A stretch of DNA of 64,000 nt from positions 496,001 to 560,000 of the forward strand of contig CAWIBU010000002.1 of the NCBI GenBank assembly GCA_963834445.1, read 5' to 3'. A program made the position numbers and the translations under genes. Shown here one piece after another: positions 10,183-18,152 of this stretch (the first letter of the stretch is position 1; each line of letters starts with the position of its first letter). The notes under the pieces were generated by a model. The model made no database searches. It worked only from the letters and a program-made list of their open reading frames with translations, and was not told where the DNA came from. This stretch comes from PALSA-350 sp963834445. Lineage in GTDB: Bacteria > Acidobacteriota > Terriglobia > Terriglobales > Acidobacteriaceae.

Positions 10183-11805
10183 TCATCCAGGGAGAATCCT
10201 AAATGAGAATGCATATTTACAGGGCGCAGTGTCGGGTACTCGAATCGCAAGACCCTCGGCGCGCCGCGTCCAGTTCAGCTCAGACTTCGAACCGATCAGT
10301 TCGACCTTTCCGATCGGGCGAGGGTAGATTGCGGAGTTCTCCGACAGAGACTTGATCACAATGTTCCCGTCAGCCGGCCAGCCAAGGGCGATGGCGTAAA
10401 GAACCTCACCCTTGGTCGTAAACCGTATGTCGGTGTGGCCGAACTTAATCTTTGATAGCTGGTAAGAGGGAATCTCGCGAGCTTCACTCGATGGACCTTC
10501 GCCAAAAATGCTCCATGGACGCGTGCCCTTGATGGCTTCCGAATTCACTTGATGCCAGTCGGCTAGTTCTCCCAGGAAGGCGATCTCATCGCTATCCGGC
10601 TCTCCGTACCCAGGCAGGGGGATGCTGAGAAGTAGATTGCCATTCTTACTGACAATGTCTACCAGGAAAGGAATGATAAACGAGGCCTTTTGGTAGGTAT
10701 GGTTTTCAAACACCGTCCGATCATAGTGCCAGTGTCCGATGCACGCTTCGGTCTGCCACGGATTCTGCTGGAGCGTATCGGCAAGGGACATCTCGAAATC
10801 ACGAGTGAGGGTGCCCCATACCGGCTCGGGAACCACTTTCAGGTCTACCACTCCTTCCAGGTGACCGCCATGGGTCTGCACATTCCTGTTGTAGTAGTAA
10901 GCCATGATTTGCGGCGCCAGATCCGGGATCCCCAACCAAACCTTCAGATCGAGTTTGGGGCCGCCGGCATCGAAATCGAATTGCGCGCCGTCGTCGAAAT
11001 TAAGGATGTCGGGGTTGTAGTGATCGATCACATCCTGCACCCGCCGAAGAAATTGCTGAACGAACTCCGGGCAAGGACTGCCCTTCAGGTGGGGTTTTCC
11101 ATTGATCATCTGAGGGTCCATTCCCTCCCACCACTTACCCTTGCCGTCAGCGCTTGTCTGCATGCCATCATAAGGGACGCCGGCGAGCGGCCCGGTGGTG
11201 TCGCTTTTGTAGCGAACGGGGAGGAACTCGTCCCAGACGCGATGCGGTGTTCCGTGATAGCTCACTCCGAAGCGTAGTCCGTTGGCGCGGGCGACCTTCT
11301 CCCATGTTCCAACGATGTCGCGCTTAGGACCAATGTTAACGGAGTTCCAAGGCTGATACTGCGAATTCCAACAATCGAAATTGTCGTGGTGGGTAGCGAG
11401 TGCGACCAGGTACTCAGCTCCTGCGCGCTGGTACAGCTTCACCAGCGCCTGGGGATCCCATCTTTCGGCCCTCCAGAGAGGGCAGATATCCTTATATCCG
11501 AACTGTGACGGGTGCCCGTAGTGCTTGACGTGATACTCATACTGAGGCATCCCTTGTAAGTACATATTGCGCGCGTACCAGTCGCCCTGTTCGGGAACAC
11601 ACTGCGGGCTCCAATGCGCCCAGATTCCGAACTTCGCATCGCGAAACCAGTCCGGGCAACGATAGGCTTTGAGAGACTCCCAATAGGGTAAGAAAGGGCC
11701 GTCCGGGATGGTTCCTGCAAAGAATGGCGAGTTTCCCAGTGCCTTCGCCCTTGGAGACAGGGCGAGCATGGATATCCCACTGCTAAGAAATAGTCTGCGG
11801 TTCAT
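10183..11805 (-). CDS. GH29 alpha-L-fucosidase
   Basis: 540 residues from the chosen ATG, which has a GGAGG box about 9 bases upstream; an in-frame ATG nine codons earlier lacks one. MNRRLFLSSGISMLALSPRAKA is a signal peptide of the RR-LF type. The catalytic (beta/alpha)8 barrel shows GH29 landmarks: KFGIWAHWSPQCVP, LVALATHHDNFDCW, and the nucleophile Asp in NPDILNFDDG near residue 271. It removes terminal alpha-L-fucose, probably in the periplasm or outside the cell. With the GH31 gene downstream and an esterase and LysR gene upstream it forms a plausible plant or algal glycan locus. Confidence 0.9.
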   Translation of the reverse strand: MNRRLFLSSGISMLALSPRAKALGNSPFFAGTIPDGPFLPYWESLKAYRCPDWFRDAKFGIWAHWSPQCVPEQGDWYARNMYLQGMPQYEYHVKHYGHPSQFGYKDICPLWRAERWDPQALVKLYQRAGAEYLVALATHHDNFDCWNSQYQPWNSVNIGPKRDIVGTWEKVARANGLRFGVSYHGTPHRVWDEFLPVRYKSDTTGPLAGVPYDGMQTSADGKGKWWEGMDPQMINGKPHLKGSPCPEFVQQFLRRVQDVIDHYNPDILNFDDGAQFDFDAGGPKLDLKVWLGIPDLAPQIMAYYYNRNVQTHGGHLEGVVDLKVVPEPVWGTLTRDFEMSLADTLQQNPWQTEACIGHWHYDRTVFENHTYQKASFIIPFLVDIVSKNGNLLLSIPLPGYGEPDSDEIAFLGELADWHQVNSEAIKGTRPWSIFGEGPSSEAREIPSYQLSKIKFGHTDIRFTTKGEVLYAIALGWPADGNIVIKSLSENSAIYPRPIGKVELIGSKSELNWTRRAEGLAIRVPDTAPCKYAFSFRILPG

Positions 11806-11880
11806 CAAGCAAAACCCTCCACGAATGTACATCGCTTGGACATCGCGAACCCGGGGCTAGATTGCCGGTGCTGCTGCGGT

Positions 11881-12768
11881 TCAAATCGTTTCCGCCGCGC
11901 GGTTCATGCCCAGCAAGTCGGCCAGGGCATTCGCCTCGGAGTTACTCACGCTTAAGTCTTTGCAGACGAGATTCAGGCGCACATCGCGGGTCTTTCCGGC
12001 AGGCAAGGGAAGGGCCACGAAATCTCCCCGTTCGAGCTCTGACTGGATGCGGTACCTCGGCAGCCAGCCGAAACAAAGGCCGCTGTGTACCGCGGCAATG
12101 GCCGATGCGATGGTGCTTACCGGAAGGATGCGCTGAGCCGGCAGCCGTGGCTGTTGCTTAAGATTTCCGGATTCCGCGCTTTCGATGATCACCAGAATGT
12201 GCTGCATCAGGTCGGAACGCGAGAGCCTGCGCTGGATAGAGAGGAGAGGATGATCGCGACGCGCCACCGCTATCATGCCGATCACGAGAATCGGCTTCAC
12301 CAGCAGTTCGCGCGAGACCAGACCGGTCACGCAGATTTGCGCGTTGTGCAGGGACAATTCAGAATCCGCGGAGAGAAACGTTGCTTGCCGTAGCTGTATC
12401 CGGACGTAGGGAAAACTTCGGGAAAATGCCGCCAGCGCCTGGAAAAGACGGTGGTCGGGAAAGAGGCTGTCAACCGAAAGCCGGACATCGGAAGCACCGC
12501 CGGTCGCCATGGCGAGGGCGCGCTTCTCCAGTTCATGAAACCCCGTCAGGTGGGGTTCGACATCTGCCAGCAGCACCCTGCCCGCTTCGGTAAGTCGGGC
12601 TTTTCGGCCGTGGATTTCGAACACGCGAACGCCGAGCTGCTCCTGCAGACGCGCGATCGCATAACTGATCGTCGATTGCGACCGGTTCAGCTTTTTGGCC
12701 GCGGGCGCGAAGCCGCCCAACTGCACCACCGTTTGCAGAATCTCCCAGGCGTCCAGGGTTGTTTCCAT
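11881..12768 (-). CDS. LysR-family transcriptional regulator
   Basis: 295 residues. The N-terminal winged helix-turn-helix is typical of LysR proteins (LQTVVQLGGFAPAAKKLNRS, then STISYAIARLQEQLGVRVFE). The rest fits the periplasmic-binding-like effector domain, with IRLQLRQA-like and GLCFGWLPRYRI segments. The ATG at 12768 is used; another in-frame ATG lies five codons upstream. It is divergent from the esterase gene with about 160 bases between the starts, the usual position for a LysR protein that controls its divergent neighbour. It also lies just upstream of the GH29-GH31 pair on the same strand. The inducer is unknown. Confidence 0.9.
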   Translation of the reverse strand: METTLDAWEILQTVVQLGGFAPAAKKLNRSQSTISYAIARLQEQLGVRVFEIHGRKARLTEAGRVLLADVEPHLTGFHELEKRALAMATGGASDVRLSVDSLFPDHRLFQALAAFSRSFPYVRIQLRQATFLSADSELSLHNAQICVTGLVSRELLVKPILVIGMIAVARRDHPLLSIQRRLSRSDLMQHILVIIESAESGNLKQQPRLPAQRILPVSTIASAIAAVHSGLCFGWLPRYRIQSELERGDFVALPLPAGKTRDVRLNLVCKDLSVSNSEANALADLLGMNRAAETI

Positions 12769-12927
12769 GGCTTGAGGATACATCGAATAAATAGATGTTA
12801 GCGGTTGAGAAATACGACTATCTTTCGAGAATCCTGGCTCAGTAAGATGCCGCTGTCTGCCAGCCATAGCCCGCGCGCAGCCATAGGACCTTCGGCATCG
12901 CCGTCGGGACGGAATGGAGAGGATTTC

Positions 12928-14160
12928 ATGAGCAAATTTGCAATCGCCATGCTTCTGTTGGCAAGCTATTGCTGCGCAGAAACCGGGGATGGGTTCGCGC
13001 CGGCTTCGACCAATGTGTGGGGTGCGCAGTACCCGCGGGTCGATGCCGGCGGCCGGGCTGAGTTCCGAATCAAGGCCCCGAACGCGACCGCGGTGAGGCT
13101 CAACTTCTGGAGCAATCCGAAACTGGACATGGTGAAGGGGCCGGACGGGTTCTGGACCGCCACCACGCCGCCGTTGGTGCCCGGATTCCACTACTACAAC
13201 TTCGTGGTCGACGGAGTGGACGTGAATGACGCAGGAAGCCACGCCTTCTACGGCGGCAGCCGGGACGCCAGCGGCATCGAGATTCCCGAGGCAGGGGCCA
13301 CCTACTATCTGCCCCAGGATGTGGCCCTGGATGTGGCCCACGGTGCGGTGCGCGAGATTTGGTATTTCTCAAAGGTCACCGGGAATTGGCGTCATGCCGT
13401 CGTCTATCTGCCGCCCGGCTACGACACCCAGACCAGGATGCGCTACCCGGTGCTCTACCTGCAGCACGGCGGCGGGGAAGATGAGACGGGCTGGATCAAG
13501 CAGGGTCATGCCAACTTCATCCTCGACAACCTGATCGCGAGCGGAAGCGCGAAGCCGATGATCGTGGTCATGGCGTACGGCTATGCGCGGCGTGCCGGTC
13601 ACGTTGATCCTGACCTGACGGGAAAGCCTTTCGGCTCGCCCGAAATGATGAAAGCTATGCAGGAAATGTCACATGCCTTTGAAGACGACCTGACCCAGGC
13701 ACTGATTCCGTATATCGATTTCAACTTCAGGACCATCGCCGATCGCGATGACCGCGCGATGGCCGGGCTTTCGATGGGCGGCATGCAGACCTTCCAGGTG
13801 ACCTTCGATCGACTGGACCTGTTCTCTTACATTGGCGGATTCAGCGGAGCAGCCAACGTGTTCGCGACGGGGAACGACAAGCTGGACACGAAGACGGCCT
13901 TCAACGGAGCGATGGCTGACCCCGCCGCCTTCGCCAAGCGAGTGCATCTGTTATGGATCGGTGTGGGAACGGACGAGCCGGAACGCATGAAGGCAGGACT
14001 TGAGAAACTGAACACGTCGTTGGACGAGGGGAAGATCGCCCATGTGTTTTACGAATCGCCGGGCACTTCGCACGAATGGCAGACATGGCGCCGCGACTTA
14101 AAGGATTTCGCGCCCAGGCTGTTCCAGACGAGTAGCCGATCCGCTGTGACCGTGCGCTAG
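12928..14160 (+). CDS. Secreted CE1/esterase D-like esterase with N-terminal E-set domain
   Basis: 410 residues. MSKFAIAMLLLASYCCA is a signal peptide, and GGAGAGG lies just before the ATG. Residues about 30-110 form a CBM48/E-set-like beta domain (VRLNFWSNPKLDMVKG ... GFHYYNFVVDGV). An alpha/beta hydrolase of the esterase D/feruloyl-esterase group follows: YPVLYLQHGGGEDETGW, the nucleophile elbow GLSMGGMQ, and the catalytic His in GTSHEWQTWRRDL. This layout is known from feruloyl and acetyl xylan esterases and from XynZ-type modules. It may remove ester groups from the glycan attacked by the two glycosidases; the exact substrate is unknown. Confidence 0.88.
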   Translation: MSKFAIAMLLLASYCCAETGDGFAPASTNVWGAQYPRVDAGGRAEFRIKAPNATAVRLNFWSNPKLDMVKGPDGFWTATTPPLVPGFHYYNFVVDGVDVNDAGSHAFYGGSRDASGIEIPEAGATYYLPQDVALDVAHGAVREIWYFSKVTGNWRHAVVYLPPGYDTQTRMRYPVLYLQHGGGEDETGWIKQGHANFILDNLIASGSAKPMIVVMAYGYARRAGHVDPDLTGKPFGSPEMMKAMQEMSHAFEDDLTQALIPYIDFNFRTIADRDDRAMAGLSMGGMQTFQVTFDRLDLFSYIGGFSGAANVFATGNDKLDTKTAFNGAMADPAAFAKRVHLLWIGVGTDEPERMKAGLEKLNTSLDEGKIAHVFYESPGTSHEWQTWRRDLKDFAPRLFQTSSRSAVTVR

Positions 14161-14327
14161 AGCATGGGTAGAGTGGGGGGACCCGGATTTGCTCTACGCC
14201 TATCCATTCGGCGGCAGCGCGTGCGTCTTTATGTGAGGAAAGCCGCATCAAGGTAGGCGAGTTCACCCAGCTTCACAAGAAATCCGAGGGAATGGCCACT
14301 CTTTTGACCAAGGGCCACTTAGCGGGA

Positions 14328-14377
14328 AAGGCGGGCGGCGAGAGGCTCATTGTAACCAAGCCTCCGCCGTCCGCCTT
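14328..14377. terminator. Candidate bidirectional terminator hairpin
   Basis: An imperfect GC-rich inverted repeat (14328-14346 with 14360-14377; arm GCGGGCGGCGAGAGGC) sits between the ends of the convergent esterase and SRPBCC genes. There is no strong T run on either side, so intrinsic termination is only suggested by position and stem strength. The rest of 14161-14418 shows nothing recognisable. Confidence 0.4.
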
Positions 14378-14418
14378 AGCTATATCTCAAGCATGACGAT
14401 CGTCAAAACTTCAGCTTC

Positions 14419-14928
14419 CTATTTCTCCTGCGCCATCCCCGCAACCACCGCAGCAATCTTATCGAGTATCTGATTCCAGCCTTCCATTTGACCGCTATTT
14501 TTTGCGCTCTCCATGGGTTCATTTCCAATGAATGTCAGTTTCGTCTGGCCGTTTCCAATATCCTCAAAAAGAGTCACGTCGTAAGCACCCTCGATGGCCT
14601 CATGTTCTATTCCCAATTGCGCAGGGTCAACCTTGTTTCCCGCCGCGTCGGAAAAATACATGAGTGAAACGATTTTCTCGTGCAGCACTATCTCGTGGTA
14701 TTCAACCGCATTCCAGAACTCCTGCCCATCCGGCGCCTTCATGCAGCAGAGAAGTTTTCCTCCAACGCGAAAATCCATCTGGCAAACGGGCGCAGTAAAG
14801 CCCTTCGGTCCCCACCACTGCATCACGTACTTCGGGTCTGTCCACGCCTTCCAAACCAACTCGCGTGGGGCATCAAAAACTCTTGTAACGATCATCCGCT
14901 CAATTTCGCTAACCGTGTTTTTTGTCAT
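14419..14928 (-). CDS. SRPBCC (AHSA1-like) domain protein
   Basis: 169 residues with the START/Bet v1-like fold of the AHSA1 group. Family markers are VTRVFDAPRELVWKAWTDP, QWWGPKGFTAP and the C-terminal GWNQILDKIAAVV helix, which closes a hydrophobic cavity. The ligand is unknown; despite the name these bacterial proteins are not shown to act on Hsp90. Its start overlaps the end of the ArsR gene by 20 bases. That is the standard ArsR-SRPBCC pair, in which the regulator controls both genes. Confidence 0.9.
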   Translation of the reverse strand: MTKNTVSEIERMIVTRVFDAPRELVWKAWTDPKYVMQWWGPKGFTAPVCQMDFRVGGKLLCCMKAPDGQEFWNAVEYHEIVLHEKIVSLMYFSDAAGNKVDPAQLGIEHEAIEGAYDVTLFEDIGNGQTKLTFIGNEPMESAKNSGQMEGWNQILDKIAAVVAGMAQEK

Positions 14929-15262
14929 CTTTAATCTCCTCTTTTTTCATTTGATTCACGACATCGCCCAGCTTGTCAAAACTCTCTTCCCAGAATCGGC
15001 GATAGCTGATCGCCCAGTCACTTACCGTCTTTATCGTCTCTGGCCTAAGCGTGCACACACTCTCTCGTCCACGCTTCGTCTTGATTACAATCCGCGCCCT
15101 CACAAGGTAGGCGATATGTTTTGAAATCATCTGCTGCGAGAGTGCAAACGGTTCCGTTAATCCATGCACAGAGGCAGGCCCATAGGAGAGGCGTTCGATC
15201 ATCGCCCGCCGGGTCGGATCGGACAAAGCCGCAAATGTTGTACCCAATCTATCCACAACCAT
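14909..15262 (-). CDS. ArsR-family transcriptional regulator
   Basis: 117 residues with a winged helix (FAALSDPTRRAMIERL, then ALSQQMISKHIAYLVRARIV). There is no metal-binding CxC motif, so it belongs to the metal-independent ArsR group usually paired with SRPBCC genes. An operator-like palindrome covers the first codons and a promoter lies directly upstream. The annotated ATG is only a few bases from the -10 box, so translation may begin at the GTG two codons further in, as a leaderless message. The C-terminal tail is lysine-rich. Confidence 0.88.
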   Translation of the reverse strand: MVVDRLGTTFAALSDPTRRAMIERLSYGPASVHGLTEPFALSQQMISKHIAYLVRARIVIKTKRGRESVCTLRPETIKTVSDWAISYRRFWEESFDKLGDVVNQMKKEEIKDDKKHG

Positions 15263-15290
15263 ATGGTAGTGGATTTTCCAAATATGTCAA
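15253..15290 (-). promoter_or_regulatory. ArsR promoter and palindromic operator
   Basis: The minus strand reads TTGACA (15290-15285), a 16-base spacer, then TACCAT (15268-15263) as a sigma70-like -10. A 20-base palindrome CCACTACCATATGGTTGTGG (15272-15253), with one mismatched pair, overlaps the -10 and the first codons of the ArsR gene. A dimeric ArsR protein bound there would block transcription, so autorepression is the likely control. Seen in sequence; binding is inferred. Confidence 0.7.
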
Positions 15291-15610
15291 GGATCAATTT
15301 TGCGACCCTGACTTCTAATGGCGAGCGGTAATCGCGAATGCACTCACGCACGACTAATCACGATAAGGGTTTCCGTGGCAGCTTGGCGCTTTGCGCTGGG
15401 TGGCGCAGCCATTCATCCCGGCATCGCCGGACGAAATGCAAGGCCATGGAAATGACAGAGTATGGAGAGCCATGATGCTGGCTTCCCACCCTTCCCACAC
15501 GCTTGGAAATCCTTTTGGGATTCCCACATTTCTACGGCCTCGACTCACCTGGACTTCGCCGTACTCTTGCTAGTGAGCAGGCAATGCGGTGCTGTGTATC
15601 AAGATAATTG
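15291..15610. other. Intergenic, no gene seen
   Basis: The spacer lies between the ArsR promoter and the end of ctaC. Short frames exist on both strands, but none has family features or a good ribosome-binding site. A GGCATCGCCGGACG stretch and a weak TGGGAAGG repeat are present; I see no RNA gene. Confidence 0.4.
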
Positions 15611-16650
15611 TCACTGAAGCTGACGCAGATACGCGACGAGGGAGCGAAGCTGCGCTCCATTGTATTGGGTGATTTTCGGCATCTTGCATCCTGGCTTGAG
15701 CGCCTGGGCATTCGTGATCCAGCCCTCGAGGTAAGCATTGTTGTTGGGAAAGTGTCGGAGCCGATCTCCTTGCGGCTGCCGATGTGGGTCAGGTCCGGGC
15801 CCGAACCGTCCCGCCGCCGCAGTGCCGCGCACGGTATGACATTGTGAGCAAGGACCTGCGAGAAATGCCTGCCTGCCCCATTACCGTGTCGGGATTGCGT
15901 AGGTTCCACGCCAGGCTTGGCTTGATTGGCAAGCCACTCCTCAAAAGCCGCGGGTTCCTGCGCGATGAGCAGGATGTGCATGTTCGCATGCTGCTTGCCG
16001 CAATACTCCGCGCACTGACCGATGTAGCTCCCGGGCTCGCTGGCTTCGATGCGAATGAAATTGACATTTCCAGGTAAGAGGTCAACTTTGCCGTGCAGAC
16101 TCGGAACCCAGAAGGAATGGATAACGTCGGCGGTGCGAAGTTCGATATTGACGGGCCGGTGCGCGGGAATATGAATCTCGTTGGCGGTGATGACCTGCTG
16201 ACCCGCGCTCCGAGATAGTGAACCTCCCACCACCACTGGTGCCCGATGATCAAAATATCCGGCTTGGACCTGGCTGCCATCGACCCCATGTTCATTGCTC
16301 CATGATCGCCATGAATCGGGAAATCCGTGAGCAGGTCGAGGCCCAGGAAGAAGAAGACGGAGAGCACCAGAAGAGGAATGGCTATACCGCCGATCGCCAC
16401 CCAGGCCTGACCGCCGCCGACGTCGATCGGCATATGTTCCTTCAGGCTGCCACGATTCTTCTTGAGCGCGATGGCCAGCAGGGCCCACATGACGACAATC
16501 GTAATCACGAAGGTGATCGACATCGCATGCGAGAGATGGGCGATGCTCCTTCGCTGCCGGTCCGTGGGTGTTGGAGGTGGATTGCAAAGTGGCGCAACCC
16601 GCCAGAAACATGGCTAACAGCGGCGAAACGAATTTACCAAGGCGACCCAT
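15611..16650 (-). CDS. ctaC: Cytochrome c oxidase subunit II, caa3 type with fused cytochrome c (frame broken)
   Basis: Pieced from three frames. A lipoprotein signal (LLAMFLAGC) comes first, then two membrane helices (ITFVITIVVMWALLAIAL and IAIPLLVLSVFFFLGLDLL). The CuA domain has WWWEVHYLG and the ligand set CAEYCGKQHANM, preceded by VIHSFWVPSLHGK. A fused C-terminal cytochrome c has heme motif CSQCH, visible only in the third frame near 15850, and a Met in KPGCKMP. It ends LVAYLRQLQ, the usual cytochrome c tail. It accepts electrons from the bc complex or soluble cytochrome c and passes them to subunit I. At least four frame changes occur (about 16510, 16205, 15880, 15800). It is placed last in the operon, whereas ctaC usually precedes ctaD. 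Confidence 0.85.
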
Positions 16651-16687
16651 GAGTTCCTTTGTCCCCACAAAAGCACTCGATCCTGCG

Positions 16688-17089
16688 CTACCGCAAGGTG
16701 TAGAGGTAGGCAGCCATATCGTGAGCCTGGCTGTCGGTGACCCCGAGGTCGGGCATCGCGGTTCCCGGCTCAATCGCTACCGGGTTCTTGATCCAGGCCA
16801 CCAGGTTTGCCGGCGAATTTGGAAGTTCGCCGGCGATGATGGTCCTGCGGCTGTAATAGAGAAGCGGCGGCCCGACCATGCCTCGCGCGGTGCGAATGCC
16901 GGGGATCACGTGGCAGGAGCCGCATCCATAGCTTTGAATCAGGGCCTTGCCCGCCGCCGGGTTGCCGCTCATCGCCGGCTGATAGCCGCCCATGCGGTTC
17001 GTTGCCAATGCATCCGGTCAGCAGGCCACAGCCCAGCCCAGGCAAGCAGCGAGCAGAACGCATGACGGCTGTTGCCGTGGATGCCTCAT
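16688..17089 (-). CDS. Cytochrome c lipoprotein (frame broken near signal)
   Basis: About 133 residues. The start ATG overlaps the upstream stop as ATGA. A lipoprotein signal with lipobox-like LLTGC is reached after a shift near 17020. The mature part is a single-heme class I cytochrome c: CGSCH, the GPPL segment, and a terminal AMPDLGVTDSQAHDMAAYLYTL with the Met ligand. It is a paralogue of the lipoprotein cytochrome at 23633-24010 (shared CHxIPGIR, GPPL, RRT.IAG, AMP.LG). It probably shuttles or docks electrons between the bc complex and the caa3 oxidase at the membrane surface. Confidence 0.8.
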
Positions 17090-17523
17090 CGCGTCCTCGC
17101 ACACATTTGCAGCATGAACAGGGGAAGGCACATCCAGAAGAAGCCGATGCCAAGGGTTACGCTGATGAAGAGCCCGCAGAGCGACATAAATTCCTTTCGC
17201 TCCCGGCCTTCCGCGCGCAGCAGCTCGGCTTGCTCCGCGACAGCCTCCGCCAACTGCGGTAAGACATGCCGCCGGCCAGTGACGCGAGGCCGAAGAAAGC
17301 GATCCACAGCAGCGAAGTAAAGAATGCGCGCAACGGGATGGGCACTCGGGCCGCCAAACTGTTCCTGATGAACGCAGGCGCGCCATGCGATCACCATGTC
17401 GAGGCAGCCGAGAGAAAGCCACGCGGTGGCGGACGCGGCAAACTCGAACCACAGACGCCAGTTGGAGCTGTCTTGCGGATTGCCTGCAGCCGCGGCTGAA
17501 GCGGCGCTCATGGGGTTTGTCAT
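17086..17523 (-). CDS. Small three-helix membrane protein of the oxidase operon (frame broken)
   Basis: About 145 residues after two compensating shifts (near 17345 and 17240). Three membrane segments are visible: FAASATAWLSLGCLDMVIAW, AFFTSLLWIAFFGLASLAGG and SLCGLFISVTLGIGFFWMCL. There are no heme or copper motifs. Its start follows the ctaE stop by one base and its stop overlaps the cytochrome c start as ATGA, so it is co-translated with oxidase subunits. It may be an accessory subunit in the place of a subunit IV; I do not recognise a named family. Confidence 0.65.
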   Translation of the reverse strand: MTNPMSAASAAAAGNPQDSSNWRLWFEFAASATAWLSLGCLDMVIAWRACVHQEQFGGPSAHPVARILYFAAVDRFLRPRVTGRRHVLPQLAEAVAEQAELLRAEGRERKEFMSLCGLFISVTLGIGFFWMCLPLFMLQMCARTR

Positions 17524-17524
17524 G

Positions 17525-18152
17525 TCAGAAGCCATAGACCTGAAAGTGGGGGATGACGTACAGCAGCAAAACGACGAAGAACCAGATGATGTCGACGAAG
17601 TGCCAGTACAAGGCCACCACCCGGTAGGGACGGTGAGGAGGCAGCAGCGTCGGTCCGTAGTTCGGCAGGATCGCGAGATAGCCGAGCATGAGCAGGCCCA
17701 TGATGACGTGCGCCGCATGGAAGGTGGTGATGGTGTAGAAGATGGAGCCGTAGGAGTCGGTCTGCGGAGTCAGCGTCTTCCAGTGGTCGATGTACTCCGA
17801 CACCTGCACCGCAAGAAAGACGAGGCCCATGACGATCGTCGCCACCACCGCACCGCGAGCGAGCCGATAGCGCTTCTGCTCGACCAGCCGTTCCCCCCAC
17901 ATGATGACCAGGCTGCTGCTGGCGAGAATGGCCAGCATGATGAACGCCTTGAGCAGTTTGGGTGGGGAGTCGATCGCCCAGCGGTATTTGTCGGCGCCGA
18001 GGAAGTAATAGCTGGCGAAGAGACAGATGAAGAGCGTTCCCTCGGTCAGAATGACCATGGTAGACCGCCTAGACGCCGCGATTCCTTTCAATCGGCCAGG
18101 TGCCGGTATGCGGCGCGTCGGGCGCCATGGGTGGTGTCGCGAGCGAGCTCAT
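17525..18152 (-). CDS. ctaE: Cytochrome c oxidase subunit III (one frameshift)
   Basis: About 208 residues. The ATG overlaps the ctaD stop (ATGA). After a proline-rich N-terminus the frame shifts near 18078 and continues with the subunit III core. That core has a MVILTEGTLFICLFASYYF helix with the conserved Glu, then VSEYIDHWKTLTP, TTFHAAHVIMGLLMLGYLA, and the final YWHFVDIIWFFVVLLLYV, all family hallmarks. It is a five-helix form, which stabilises the subunit I active site and has no redox centre. Confidence 0.88.
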
